A stretch of 64,000 nt of DNA from positions 1,860,001-1,924,000 of the forward strand of contig NZ_CP061171.1 of NCBI RefSeq assembly GCF_014692875.1, written 5' to 3'. The notes beneath the pieces were generated by a model. The model searched no databases and had not been told where the DNA came from. It saw only the letters and a list, made by a program, of their open reading frames with translations. Position 1 is the stretch's first letter, and the number at the start of each line of letters is the position of its first letter. Below are positions 26,375 to 36,629 of this stretch, piece by piece. The position numbers and the translations under genes are program-made. Source of the DNA: Pedobacter riviphilus (GTDB lineage: Bacteria; Bacteroidota; Bacteroidia; Sphingobacteriales; Sphingobacteriaceae).

Positions 26375-27745
26375 ATGCGCTCTCTATTATTTAGCTCCTT
26401 AGCCTATATTTTGTGTCTTGGTTCTGCTGTTGCTCAGGAAAAGCCCGGAGAAAACATGCACTTTAAAAAACTTGATAACGGTTTGGAAGTGCTGGTTGTT
26501 GTAGATCGGACCGTGCCGCTGGTGACCATCGAAATGGCCTGTAGAAATGGTTCTTTTACTGAAACTGACGAATTTAATGGCCTAAGCCACCTTTACGAGC
26601 ACTTGTTTTTTAAGGCTAATAAAGATTATCCCGATTTCGAACTTCTAAATTCGAGAATGAACGATCTGGATATCAGTTCGAATGCTACCACCAGAGAAGA
26701 AGTGGTAAATTATTTTTTTACACTTCCTGCCGCTAATTTAAAGCCTGGTTTAAATTTAATGAATTCCTCAATCCGTTATCCAAAATTCATAAAGGAAGAT
26801 ATGGCTTTGGAAAATGAAGTCGTAAATGCCGAGTTTACAAGGCATGAATCGAGTCCGATATTTGCTTTGATAGAGGCCAATTCGCGACATATGTGGGGGA
26901 CAAATTATTCCCGTAAAAATGTAATCGGCAGCCACGAGGTAATTTTATCTGCTACTCCATCAAAAATGGATTCCATTAAAAATAAATACTATTGGCCAAA
27001 TAATTCTGTTTTGGTAATAGCAGGCGATGTTAATGTTGATGAAGCTTTTGGTTATGTAAACTCCGTTTTTGGAAGCTGGAAACGTTCGCCTTTTGATCCT
27101 TTTGTAAAATGGCCCATTCCAGAGTTTAAGCCACTTCAAAAAAAGGATTATTATTTTGTAGAATCGAATAAGAGCCCTGTTCCATTTATGCTTTTTAGCT
27201 GGCATGGCCCCGATACCAGAAACGATATTCCAGCCACTTATGCTGCCGATGTTTTTTCTTTTATTGTGAATCAAAATGGCTCTAAGATGAAGCAGGCGCT
27301 TATTAATTCCGGATTGGCCCAACAGGCAGATGTAAATTATTATACGCAAAAATATACTGGTCCGATTAGTTTGATGGTAAGTCCTAATCCGGCAAAAATA
27401 AAAGAATGTTATCAGGAAGTGCTTAAGCAAATCTCGCTTTGGGCCAATGATGATTATTTGTCTGATCTACAGATTGAAAGAGCCAAAAGGCTATTGTCTA
27501 TCGAACAAGTGGAAAGGAGAGAGGTTACTTCCGATTATGCACATTTACTTTCGTTTTGGTGGGCTTCAGCATCGATTGATTATTATACCCATTATGAAGA
27601 AAATGTAAATAAGGTAACAAGGAAGGATTTGCTAGATTATGTACGCAAGTATATTAAAGATAAACCTTATTGTGCTGGGTTGATGATGGATAAAGCAGGT
27701 ATGAACGAAGTGAAGCCAGAAACATTTTTTAAATCACCAAACTAA
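26375..27745 (+). CDS. M16 family zinc peptidase, catalytic subunit
   Basis: 456 aa with a signal peptide (residues 1-20, ending AVAQ), so periplasmic. It has the inverted zinc motif HLYEH (residues about 74-78, H-x-x-E-H) and the distal Glu region ENEVVNAEF near 150, the M16/insulinase pattern. The half-size polypeptide (one M16 N- and C-domain pair) needs a partner to build the closed chamber; the next gene, 11 bp downstream, is such a partner lacking the motif. Cleaves unfolded or small peptides by family; no specific substrate known. Confidence 0.92.
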   Translation: MRSLLFSSLAYILCLGSAVAQEKPGENMHFKKLDNGLEVLVVVDRTVPLVTIEMACRNGSFTETDEFNGLSHLYEHLFFKANKDYPDFELLNSRMNDLDISSNATTREEVVNYFFTLPAANLKPGLNLMNSSIRYPKFIKEDMALENEVVNAEFTRHESSPIFALIEANSRHMWGTNYSRKNVIGSHEVILSATPSKMDSIKNKYYWPNNSVLVIAGDVNVDEAFGYVNSVFGSWKRSPFDPFVKWPIPEFKPLQKKDYYFVESNKSPVPFMLFSWHGPDTRNDIPATYAADVFSFIVNQNGSKMKQALINSGLAQQADVNYYTQKYTGPISLMVSPNPAKIKECYQEVLKQISLWANDDYLSDLQIERAKRLLSIEQVERREVTSDYAHLLSFWWASASIDYYTHYEENVNKVTRKDLLDYVRKYIKDKPYCAGLMMDKAGMNEVKPETFFKSPN

Positions 27746-27756
27746 CTTTACGCTCC

Positions 27757-29040
27757 ATGAAAAGATTCATATTTTTAATAAACTTAATCTTAGTTTTCCA
27801 TATTGCCAGTGCGCAAACTAAAGCCATTTCATTTGATGTGAATGGTTTAAAGGTAATTTTAAAACCAACCCAGAAAGAAACGGTTAGTATGAGCATGTTT
27901 TTTAAAGGTGGTGTAATGAATTATAACGCTGAAAGGGCTGGAATTGAGAACCTGGCCTTGGCATCTGCAGCAACCTGCGGTACTAAAAATTACAGCGTTG
28001 TTGATTATCAGGAGTTAGCTGATGAGTACGGGATTGATATTTCTGGTTCATCAACAACTGACTATGGCACAATTAGCATGAATTGTATTTCTAAGTATCT
28101 TGATCAGGGCTGGAAACTTTTTTCAGATGCAGTAATTAATCCTGCCTTTGATAAAACCGAGTTCCAAACTACGAAAGAGCGTATGATTACAGGTATTTAT
28201 CATAGTCAATCTGATCCTGAAACAAGGATTGAACAATTAACTATGGAAAGTATGTTTAAAGATTCGCCTTACAGCATTAATCCTTTAGGTACAAGTAAAA
28301 CCGTAGGTGGCTTTACCGCCGAAATAGTTAGCAATTATTACCATAACGAATTGCTGAACAAGAATAAAATGTTTTTGGTAGTTGCTGCAAATATTACAAA
28401 AGAAGAACTGGAGAAGAAGATTCAAGCCTCTTTTAGTGCACTTAAAGGAAAAGACTATACACCGCCAATTTACGATCGGAAGATTTTAACAGGAGAGCAT
28501 TTGGTAATAGAGCAAAGAGATATTGCAACCAATTACATGAGTTGCATTATGAATGCCCCCACTATGACGAATGCCGATTATTATGCTTTTGTGTTAACAA
28601 TTAATGCCCTAAGTGGCAGCATGAATTATGAACTGAGAACTAAACTTGGCTTGTCATATGCGCCTGGTGCAACCGTTAAAGTGCAACAGATCCCATATAC
28701 TTCTATGTTTGTAAGTACCACACAGCCTAAAAAAGCTTTTAAAGCAATGGTTTCAGTTTATAACAATATTAAAGAAGGGAAGTACAGTGAACGTTATCTT
28801 GAGGCATTAAAAAAAGATCATCGCGATAGGTATTACAGGCATCAGGAAAGTGCAAGTTCGATTGTGAAAGATTTAGGTGAAGCAGAAGTTCTTGGCGACT
28901 ATAGTATAACTGAAAATATGGTTGCAAATTTTAACAAAGTAAGCTTACAGGACATGAAAGATTCTTTTGGAAAATATTTAAAAGGTGCCATTTGGATATA
29001 CTTAGGTGATGAACAAGTAGGAAGAGCTGCTTTTCAGTAA
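27757..29040 (+). CDS. M16 family peptidase, non-catalytic partner subunit
   Basis: 427 aa with a signal peptide (ends IASAQ, residue 20). It aligns by layout to M16 (MNYNAERAGIENLALASAATCG where the zinc motif would be) but has no HxxEH, and instead keeps the C-terminal substrate-contact region GSMNYELRTKLGLSYAPGA, a well known M16 feature (the R/Y loop). Together with the gene 11 bp upstream it would form an alpha-beta type heterodimer as in mitochondrial and other bacterial M16 pairs. Operon of two. Confidence 0.9.
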   Translation: MKRFIFLINLILVFHIASAQTKAISFDVNGLKVILKPTQKETVSMSMFFKGGVMNYNAERAGIENLALASAATCGTKNYSVVDYQELADEYGIDISGSSTTDYGTISMNCISKYLDQGWKLFSDAVINPAFDKTEFQTTKERMITGIYHSQSDPETRIEQLTMESMFKDSPYSINPLGTSKTVGGFTAEIVSNYYHNELLNKNKMFLVVAANITKEELEKKIQASFSALKGKDYTPPIYDRKILTGEHLVIEQRDIATNYMSCIMNAPTMTNADYYAFVLTINALSGSMNYELRTKLGLSYAPGATVKVQQIPYTSMFVSTTQPKKAFKAMVSVYNNIKEGKYSERYLEALKKDHRDRYYRHQESASSIVKDLGEAEVLGDYSITENMVANFNKVSLQDMKDSFGKYLKGAIWIYLGDEQVGRAAFQ

Positions 29041-29068
29041 TGCTTTAGGGGCACCATCGCACACGAAC

Positions 29069-29111
29069 GACTAAGCAATCTTATAAGATAAATTTAAAAG
29101 ATTGCTTAGTC
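29069..29111. terminator. bidirectional hairpin between convergent genes
   Basis: Perfect 14-bp inverted repeat GACTAAGCAATCTT / AAGATTGCTTAGTC around a 15-base centre, 28 bases after the M16 stop and facing glpF. No long T run, so terminator strength is uncertain. Just after it, TTTCTCGCAATGACGAT resembles the end of the dispersed repeat. Confidence 0.6.
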
Positions 29112-29153
29112 AACTGAAAAAGCTTTCTCGCAATGACGATAAAGGGATGTTTT

Positions 29154-29894
29154 CTATTTGCTAATCAACAAAAATGCAGCTGCAGCTAATACAGATCCGG
29201 CTATCGGACCAACAATTGGTACCCAGGCATAACCCCAGTCGCTACTTCCTTTTCCTTTCATCGGGATTAAAAAGTGAATAATCCGAGGGCCCAAATCTCT
29301 GGCCGGATTAATGGCATATCCGGTTGTTCCGCCCAAAGCCAAGCCAATTACCCATACTAAAAATGCTACCGGGATTGCGCCAATTGAGCCCAGGCCAATA
29401 GGGGTGGTAACTGTTTCTTTAGTGCCCATACTGGCATCGGTAAAATAAAAGATCACAAATATTAAAACGAAAGTGCCAATAATTTCTGACAATAAATTTG
29501 ACGACATGTTTCTGATGGCTGGAGCAGTTGCAAAAGGTGCGGCCTTTAAACCCTGATCATCAGTAGCGTCGAAATGATCTTTGTAAATAAGCCAAACCAG
29601 AAAAGATCCTGTCATTGCGCCAGCCAGTTGTGCAATGATATAGTATGGAACCAAGGCCCAACTGAAGCCTTTTCCTATGGCAAGTGCGAGGGTTACAGCC
29701 GGATTTAAGTGTGCCCCACTATAGGGAGCAGCAACAACAACCCCTACAAATACAGCAAGTGCCCAAGCAGTTGTAATTACAATCCATCCACTATTATTCC
29801 CTTTAGTGCCTTTAAGCACTACGTTAGCTACTACGCCATTTCCTAAAAGAATCAATAGTGCTGTACCAATAAACTCTGCGAGATATACATTCAT
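29154..29894 (-). CDS. glpF: glycerol uptake facilitator (aquaglyceroporin)
   Basis: 246-aa inner-membrane channel with six helices and the two half-helix motifs: HLNPAVTLALA near residue 64 and INPARDLGPR near 198. The Asp after the second NPAR is the marker of glycerol-conducting members over water-only aquaporins. Last gene of the glpD-glpK-glpF operon, 35 bp after glpK; lets glycerol in for trapping by the kinase. Confidence 0.93.
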   Translation of the reverse strand: MNVYLAEFIGTALLILLGNGVVANVVLKGTKGNNSGWIVITTAWALAVFVGVVVAAPYSGAHLNPAVTLALAIGKGFSWALVPYYIIAQLAGAMTGSFLVWLIYKDHFDATDDQGLKAAPFATAPAIRNMSSNLLSEIIGTFVLIFVIFYFTDASMGTKETVTTPIGLGSIGAIPVAFLVWVIGLALGGTTGYAINPARDLGPRIIHFLIPMKGKGSSDWGYAWVPIVGPIAGSVLAAAAFLLISK

Positions 29895-29929
29895 ATAATT
29901 AAATTCTTATCCGATTAAAATTTGTCCAA

Positions 29930-31441
<1,512 letters not shown>

Positions 31442-33028
31442 CTAAAGAGCCGGTTCGGTTATTTTAGGTGTTGAATGATAAATATAACCATCGGCTAATT
31501 TATTAAATGTTTCGATTTGATTAGTTTCCCAGTTTTTATCAGCAGCTAATTCTTTAGCTAGGAGCGAAGCTACTCTAGGTGCCATATCCTTAGCAGCTTG
31601 TGCATTAATAAACAGTATCCTAAGTCGTCTGCTTAAAATGTCTTCTACTGTTTCGGCCATTTCGTTCCGCGCAGACCAAAGTACTTCGGCTTCTGTATAA
31701 GGGAATGCAGGATGTAATTTGTTGCCAAGACTTGGATCTTGCGCAATTAACGCTTCAATTTTACTGCGATCGGATCCATATATAGCTAAATGATCACCTA
31801 TAATATTGGCAGAATTGCCATGTATGCTTAAATTTTGGGTTACGCATGCTTTCGATTCTAAATTTGCATGAGTAATGGCCAAATCAACAGTTTCTTCCGC
31901 CATTCGGCGGTAGGTGGTCCATTTACCACCTGTAATAGTAATTAACCCCTTTGCCGAAACAATCAATTTATGGTCTCTGCTAATTTCCTTCGTGCTATTT
32001 ACATCGCCATTGGTAGGTGCAGCCAAAGGGCGTAAACCTGAGAATACGCTTAATATATCTTCTTCCCTAGGCTTGCGGTTAAAATAACTTGCGGCAGTAC
32101 TCATAATAAAATCTACCTCTTCTTTTAGTGCTCTGGGTTCTAAACTATGTTCGTCTAAAGGCGTATCTGTTGTGCCTACCAATAAATGGTCGTGCCATGG
32201 AACAGCAAATAAAACACGGCCATCAGAGGTTTTGGGTATCATTAAAGCCGATTCGCTATTTAAAAAACTTTTATCAAGTACCACATGTACGCCCTGACTC
32301 GGACGTACCATTTTTTTTGAATTCGGGTTATTCATTTGCAGGATGTCATCTACAAACACTCCCGTTGCATTAATTACTATTTTGCCATTATATTTAGCCG
32401 TTAAGCCAGTTATAGTATCTTCTGTTTCTATACCAGTAATTGTATCACCACTTTTTAATAAACCAGTAACCTTTGTATAGTTCAATAATGACGCACCCTT
32501 TTCGATAGCGGTTTGTGCAATGTTTATTGCTAAACGGGCATCATCAAACTTTCCATCGTAATACCTGATGCTTCCTTTTAACCCCTTCGCTTTAATACCG
32601 GGCATCATATTTAAGGTTTCTTTTTTCGAGAAGAATTTAGATTTGCCGAAGCTATATCTGCCCGCTAGCCAATCGTACAGTGTAAGCCCGGTTAAATATT
32701 TTACAACAGAGAACCAATCGTAGCAGGGAATCAGAAATTCTTCTTTATTTACGAGGTGTTTTGCATTTTGTTGTAATAGACCGCGTTCTTTTAATGCATG
32801 TTTAACTAAACCGATATCTCCCTGTGCAAGATAACGGACGCCGCCATGTACTAATTTAGTACTCCGGCTGGATGTTCCTTTGGCAAAATCAGATTGTTCT
32901 ACCAACAAAGTCTTAAAGCCCCTGCTCGCAGCATCTAATGCGGTGCCTAATCCGGTAGCACCCCCACCAATAATAATAAAGTCCCAGTTTATGTTTTCTG
33001 TTATATGATGTGGATGTAATCTTTCCAT
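31442..33028 (-). CDS. glpD: FAD-dependent glycerol-3-phosphate dehydrogenase
   Basis: Oxidises glycerol 3-phosphate to dihydroxyacetone phosphate, passing electrons to quinone at the membrane. 528 aa: FIIIGGGATGLGTALDAASRG (FAD Rossmann motif, residues 17-37 with one residue trimmed here), GTSSRSTKLVHGGVRYL (family signature, near 50) and the C-terminal GlpD-type helical domain (EVLWSARNEMAETVEDILSR). First gene of the operon, divergent from the DeoR-family regulator across 159 bp of very AT-rich DNA where operators are expected. Confidence 0.97.
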   Translation of the reverse strand: MERLHPHHITENINWDFIIIGGGATGLGTALDAASRGFKTLLVEQSDFAKGTSSRSTKLVHGGVRYLAQGDIGLVKHALKERGLLQQNAKHLVNKEEFLIPCYDWFSVVKYLTGLTLYDWLAGRYSFGKSKFFSKKETLNMMPGIKAKGLKGSIRYYDGKFDDARLAINIAQTAIEKGASLLNYTKVTGLLKSGDTITGIETEDTITGLTAKYNGKIVINATGVFVDDILQMNNPNSKKMVRPSQGVHVVLDKSFLNSESALMIPKTSDGRVLFAVPWHDHLLVGTTDTPLDEHSLEPRALKEEVDFIMSTAASYFNRKPREEDILSVFSGLRPLAAPTNGDVNSTKEISRDHKLIVSAKGLITITGGKWTTYRRMAEETVDLAITHANLESKACVTQNLSIHGNSANIIGDHLAIYGSDRSKIEALIAQDPSLGNKLHPAFPYTEAEVLWSARNEMAETVEDILSRRLRILFINAQAAKDMAPRVASLLAKELAADKNWETNQIETFNKLADGYIYHSTPKITEPAL

Positions 33029-33187
33029 CTAGATTTATAAAAATAATAAAACGAAACAATACGCAATTATAAGAAATCATAATCGAAATAATATAATATG
33101 CGTGTTAAAAATTTATTAAATATTTGCCTAAAATATTTTAAAGAATGTTTTTATTATTAATTTGCAGGCACGCTAATTAAATATACT

Positions 33188-33952
33188 ATGATGAATTTGG
33201 CTGAGAGGCACCAGTTTATTTTAAGTCGCCTGCAACGTGATCAATACATAAATGTAGTAGATTTATGTAAGGAATTGAAAGTGTCGTCTGTAACAATAAG
33301 AAAGGACTTAAAACTACTGGAAGATAAGAGTCTCCTGTTTAGAACACATGGAGGTGCAACTGTAAACAATCCATATACGGTAGATCGGCCAGTTAATGAG
33401 AAAGAGAAAATACAATCGACCGAAAAGAATAAAATAGGTATTGCTGCTGCTGCGCTGTTAAATGATAACGATTCAATTGTTATAGCATCGGGTACCACCG
33501 TATTATATTTTGCGAAGAACATTGTACCTGCAACAAATTTAACGGTGGTTACTTCTGCATTAAATGTAGCGCTTGAATTAATGCGAGAGCCTAGTATTGA
33601 AGTAATACAACTGGGTGGCTTACTTAGAAAAAGCTCTTCATCTGTAATGGGCGCTTATGCGGAACAGGTTTTGCAGGATTTTTATTTTAACAAACTGTTT
33701 TTAGGTGTTGATGGAATTGATCTTGATTTTGGATTAACCACTACAAACGCAATGGAGGCACATTTAAACCGCAAAATGATCGGTGCATCGCAAAAAACAA
33801 TTGTATTGGCCGATTCTACAAAATTTGGAAAAAGAGGATTCGGAAAGATATGTGGATTAGAAGAAATTGATCATATTATTACCGACAAAGGAATTTCTGA
33901 ACAAATTGTTAAACATTTAGAGAGTTTAGGTGTTACTGTTACTATTGTATAG
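33188..33952 (+). CDS. DeoR-family transcriptional regulator, probably of the glp operon
   Basis: 254 aa. N-terminal winged helix (residues about 6-60: DLCKELKVSSVTIRKDLKLL, then LLFRTHGGA) and a C-terminal phosphosugar-sensing DeoR domain (IASGTTVLYFAKN, LGVDGID, TTTNAMEAHLNRKM, LADSTKFGKRGF). GlpR, the glycerol 3-phosphate responsive repressor, belongs to this family, and the divergent position beside glpD supports that role here by context. ATGs at 33188 and 33191 are both possible. Confidence 0.9.
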   Translation: MMNLAERHQFILSRLQRDQYINVVDLCKELKVSSVTIRKDLKLLEDKSLLFRTHGGATVNNPYTVDRPVNEKEKIQSTEKNKIGIAAAALLNDNDSIVIASGTTVLYFAKNIVPATNLTVVTSALNVALELMREPSIEVIQLGGLLRKSSSSVMGAYAEQVLQDFYFNKLFLGVDGIDLDFGLTTTNAMEAHLNRKMIGASQKTIVLADSTKFGKRGFGKICGLEEIDHIITDKGISEQIVKHLESLGVTVTIV

Positions 33953-33996
33953 CGAATTCCACGCAAGCAGTATATCCCAAACATTATAATTTGAAC

Positions 33997-34386
33997 ATGG
34001 AAAGAAAACGAATACACATTTTAGAGGATGATCAGGAGATCAGAAACGTTATTGAAATTCTATTAAAGGACGAGGGCTTTGAACTACAGCTTTCATCATC
34101 ATTTGCTGAGTTAAAGAAAAATATCCAGGATGCCATGCCTGATCTTTTCTTGCTTGATGTAATGTTGCCGGATGGAAACGGAGCAGAAATCTGCGAAGAT
34201 TTAAAAACCGATATTTTCACTAAACACATCCCGATTATTGTAATGTCTGCACAGAATAACAGCGAACAGAAAGCTATAGCTGCATTTGCTGATGATTATA
34301 TCAGTAAACCTTTCGATCTTTACGATGTTTTAGACCGCATTAATGCACAGCTGAAAAGAAGTGCAGAAAACAGAGCAAAAGTTTAA
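33997..34386 (+). CDS. single-domain response regulator
   Basis: 129 aa from the ATG at 33997 (a TTG at 33991 adds only two residues). A lone receiver domain: acidic pair ILEDDQEIRN at residues 6-15, phosphoacceptor Asp in FLLDVMLPDGNG near 50, conserved Ser/Thr position VMSAQN near 80 and Lys in DDYISKPFD near 102. There is no output domain, so it probably signals by protein contact. No histidine kinase nearby; orphan between the glp region and the polysaccharide locus. Confidence 0.9.
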   Translation: MERKRIHILEDDQEIRNVIEILLKDEGFELQLSSSFAELKKNIQDAMPDLFLLDVMLPDGNGAEICEDLKTDIFTKHIPIIVMSAQNNSEQKAIAAFADDYISKPFDLYDVLDRINAQLKRSAENRAKV

Positions 34387-34404
34387 TTACAGTTAGGCTA
34401 AATA

Positions 34405-34437
34405 AAAAAGGGAAGTTAAAAATAGCTTCCCTTTTTA
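34405..34437. terminator. bidirectional intrinsic terminator after the response regulator
   Basis: Stem AAAAAGGGAAG (34405-34415) / CTTCCCTTTTT (34426-34436) with a 10-base loop, lying between convergent genes; T run on the plus strand and A run on the other side serve both. Confidence 0.85.
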
Positions 34438-34452
34438 TGTATAAAACATTTT

Positions 34453-35130
34453 CTAAGTTTGTTTAACTTGCTGAGCTTTGTTAAACATAACAAAACGCTT
34501 CGAGTCTCCTATACGTTGCGGTACTGAGCCGTTAGTAACAATAGCATAATCTTCAGTATTTTTGTTGATAAAAACACCTGCACCAATAATGTTATGACTG
34601 CCAATGGTAATATCTTCTTTAACGGCGGAGTTTATGCCTAAAAAAGAGTTATTTCCAATATTTACATTACCCGCTAATATATTACCAGATAGCAAAACAT
34701 TGTTTCCTATGGTAGAGTGATGGCCAATTCTGGCGCCAATAAGCATACAATTATTACCTATGGTTACAAAAGGTTGTATATCGCAGCATTGATCGATAAA
34801 AGTATTGTGCCCAAACATTAATTCAGGCCATATATTTGCTTTAGAGGAAACGTAATTTGCAAAACTATAGCCCGCTTGGCTTACCCTATGGTATACACTT
34901 TCTCTCGCACTATTTCTACCAATGGCAATATGTATTTTATGGGATTCTGGCGAAAAATCTTTAATTACCTGTTCGAAGCTTAAGATGGGTAATCCTTGTA
35001 GCGTATTGCCCGCTGGGGGCGCATAAACATCATCAACACAAAAGGCAACAACATTATAATCACTGTCATTCATGAAAGAATAACAGATAAATTCAGCCAT
35101 TTTTCCAATTCCGTAAATAATAACTTTCAT
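34453..35130 (-). CDS. NeuD/PglD-like sugar acetyltransferase
   Basis: 225 aa. N-terminal Rossmann-like sugar-binding part (MKVIIYGIGKMAEFICYSF, residues 1-95) and a left-handed beta-helix of hexapeptide repeats (about 105-205: IGNNCMLIGARIGHHSTIGNNVLLSGNI broken by turns) that binds acetyl-CoA. PglD acetylates the 4-amino group of a UDP-amino-dideoxy sugar in bacillosamine synthesis and NeuD O-acetylates sialic acid. His in GARIGHHSTIG is in the place of the family's general base. It borders the polysaccharide locus divergently, so it may supply an N-acetylated precursor to it. Confidence 0.85.
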   Translation of the reverse strand: MKVIIYGIGKMAEFICYSFMNDSDYNVVAFCVDDVYAPPAGNTLQGLPILSFEQVIKDFSPESHKIHIAIGRNSARESVYHRVSQAGYSFANYVSSKANIWPELMFGHNTFIDQCCDIQPFVTIGNNCMLIGARIGHHSTIGNNVLLSGNILAGNVNIGNNSFLGINSAVKEDITIGSHNIIGAGVFINKNTEDYAIVTNGSVPQRIGDSKRFVMFNKAQQVKQT

Positions 35131-35849
35131 ATTTCATTTTTCTTTTAGGTTTTTTACGAATTTATGCATAAAACAAGCTTTTAATACCTTTGAAAGCATA
35201 CTGTACATGTTTTGCTAATGCATGTTTACAGCTTTCACAGTTGTCAACTTTTTTAGTTTTTTGCACTACGTTAAAGAGATATGCCCCTTATATTAATCGT
35301 TTTACCTGGATCGATTGCAACGAACATATCGCAATTAAGGAAAGCTCAATCATGCAGATTAGAATGTAATTTTTAGGCAATTATAAATGTACTGTAAAAC
35401 AACTTACACAGAAATATGCATATCGCGACTTATTCAGTGTCAGGCTAAGAAAAAGCAATGTATTAAATAGTAAATCTTAGCCTAGTAATTGGCAGTTTTT
35501 TGCTAAAATTTTATAAAAGTCATTTTATCCCCCTTATAAAATGTAGTATTAAATAGCTTTTTTAAATGTTAAAACATTTTCTGATGTTTTTTGAGCTTTA
35601 CCGATTAAGATCTCACCCAAAAACAGGTTTGTTTGAGTAAAAATACAGCCCGAATATTATACAAGTTACGCGTTATAAAATTTACAAATGTTGTGCAATT
35701 TATGAGCACAGTATTTAAAATGCTGTGCATGCAGGCTATATTTTATACAATTTAAATACAACCCTGTTTTGCCTATAAAACATTGATACTTAATTGCATA
35801 GCTTAGTTCTCAATAAACTGAAACAAAAAAACTAAACATTACTTAAGCT
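35131..35849. promoter_or_regulatory. 719-bp AT-rich upstream region of the polysaccharide locus
   Basis: No gene is visible. As the only long gap ahead of a 28-kb same-strand cluster it should hold the main promoter and 5' leader. The best candidate is TTTG at 35768-35771 with an imperfect -7 (TTAATTGC, 35790-35797), weak at the second and later positions. TTATAAAA/TTTTATAA-type short inverted matches occur near 35510-35550. No operator is recognisable. Confidence 0.35.
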
Positions 35850-36608
35850 ATGAAGAAAGTAATATTATTTATCGCAATATATACAAGCATTATCAGCGGA
35901 TGCGCTCCCAGAAGAGATCTTGTATACTTTAGTAACCTGGCTAAACAAACCAGCGAAGTTAAGCTTCAAGGGCAGGAAGTTAAAATTCAGCAAAACGACC
36001 TTTTAAGTGTAAGTATAAACAGTTTAAACCAAGAGTCGAATGTTTTATTTGCCGTTAATACACGAAACGCAAGTTCCGAAAACAATTATAAAGTAGATGG
36101 TTATCGGGTAAGTAAGGACGGGATGATTAATCTTCCTGTTGTAGGCAATGTTCGCTTGGAAGGTTTAACCATTGAGCAGGCACAGGCTACGATATCGAAA
36201 GAATTAGATAAATATGTTAAAAAACCGGTAGTTGATGTTCAGTTGGTCAATTTTAAGGTAACAGTAATTGGCGAGGTAAACAAACCATCAACCTTTACCG
36301 TGCAGGGCGATAATATTAATCTCCTAGAAGCACTAGGTATGGCAGGCGATATGACTGTTTATGGCAAAAGAGAGAATATTTTGGTGATCAGGCAACAAGA
36401 TGGCCAACGAGTAATGAAAAGACTTAATCTAAACAATCAAGACGTGATGGATTCTCCGTTCTTTTATCTGAAACAAAACGATGTGGTGTATGTAGAACCA
36501 GATAAGTCTAAAGCGATTGAATACAGTCCGAATACGCGCATTATGCCAGTAGTAATTGCTTCAATATCTGCTGTAGCAGTATTGATTACAGCTGTTCTCC
36601 GTCGATAA
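35850..36608 (+). CDS. Wza-like polysaccharide export lipoprotein
   Basis: 252 aa outer-membrane export (OPX) protein. Signal peptide with lipobox IISGCAPR (Cys18), polysaccharide export domain (LLSVSINSL to VVGNVRLEGLTIEQAQ, about residues 50-130), one SLBB-type domain (VTVIGEVNKPSTF, NINLLEALGMAGDMTVYGKR, about 135-195) and a C-terminal hydrophobic helix VVIASISAVAVLITAVL. This size and the C-terminal helix are usual in Bacteroidota, shorter than E. coli Wza. First gene of the locus, 21 bp before the Wzc-like kinase. Confidence 0.92.
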   Translation: MKKVILFIAIYTSIISGCAPRRDLVYFSNLAKQTSEVKLQGQEVKIQQNDLLSVSINSLNQESNVLFAVNTRNASSENNYKVDGYRVSKDGMINLPVVGNVRLEGLTIEQAQATISKELDKYVKKPVVDVQLVNFKVTVIGEVNKPSTFTVQGDNINLLEALGMAGDMTVYGKRENILVIRQQDGQRVMKRLNLNNQDVMDSPFFYLKQNDVVYVEPDKSKAIEYSPNTRIMPVVIASISAVAVLITAVLRR

Positions 36609-36629
36609 CGTTTCTTAAAACACTATATC

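Noticed and set aside
26960..27430. 156-aa minus-strand frame opposite the M16 gene
   Set aside because: Antisense to a clear peptidase gene, rich in Ile/Lys/Arg as expected for the complement; no domain.
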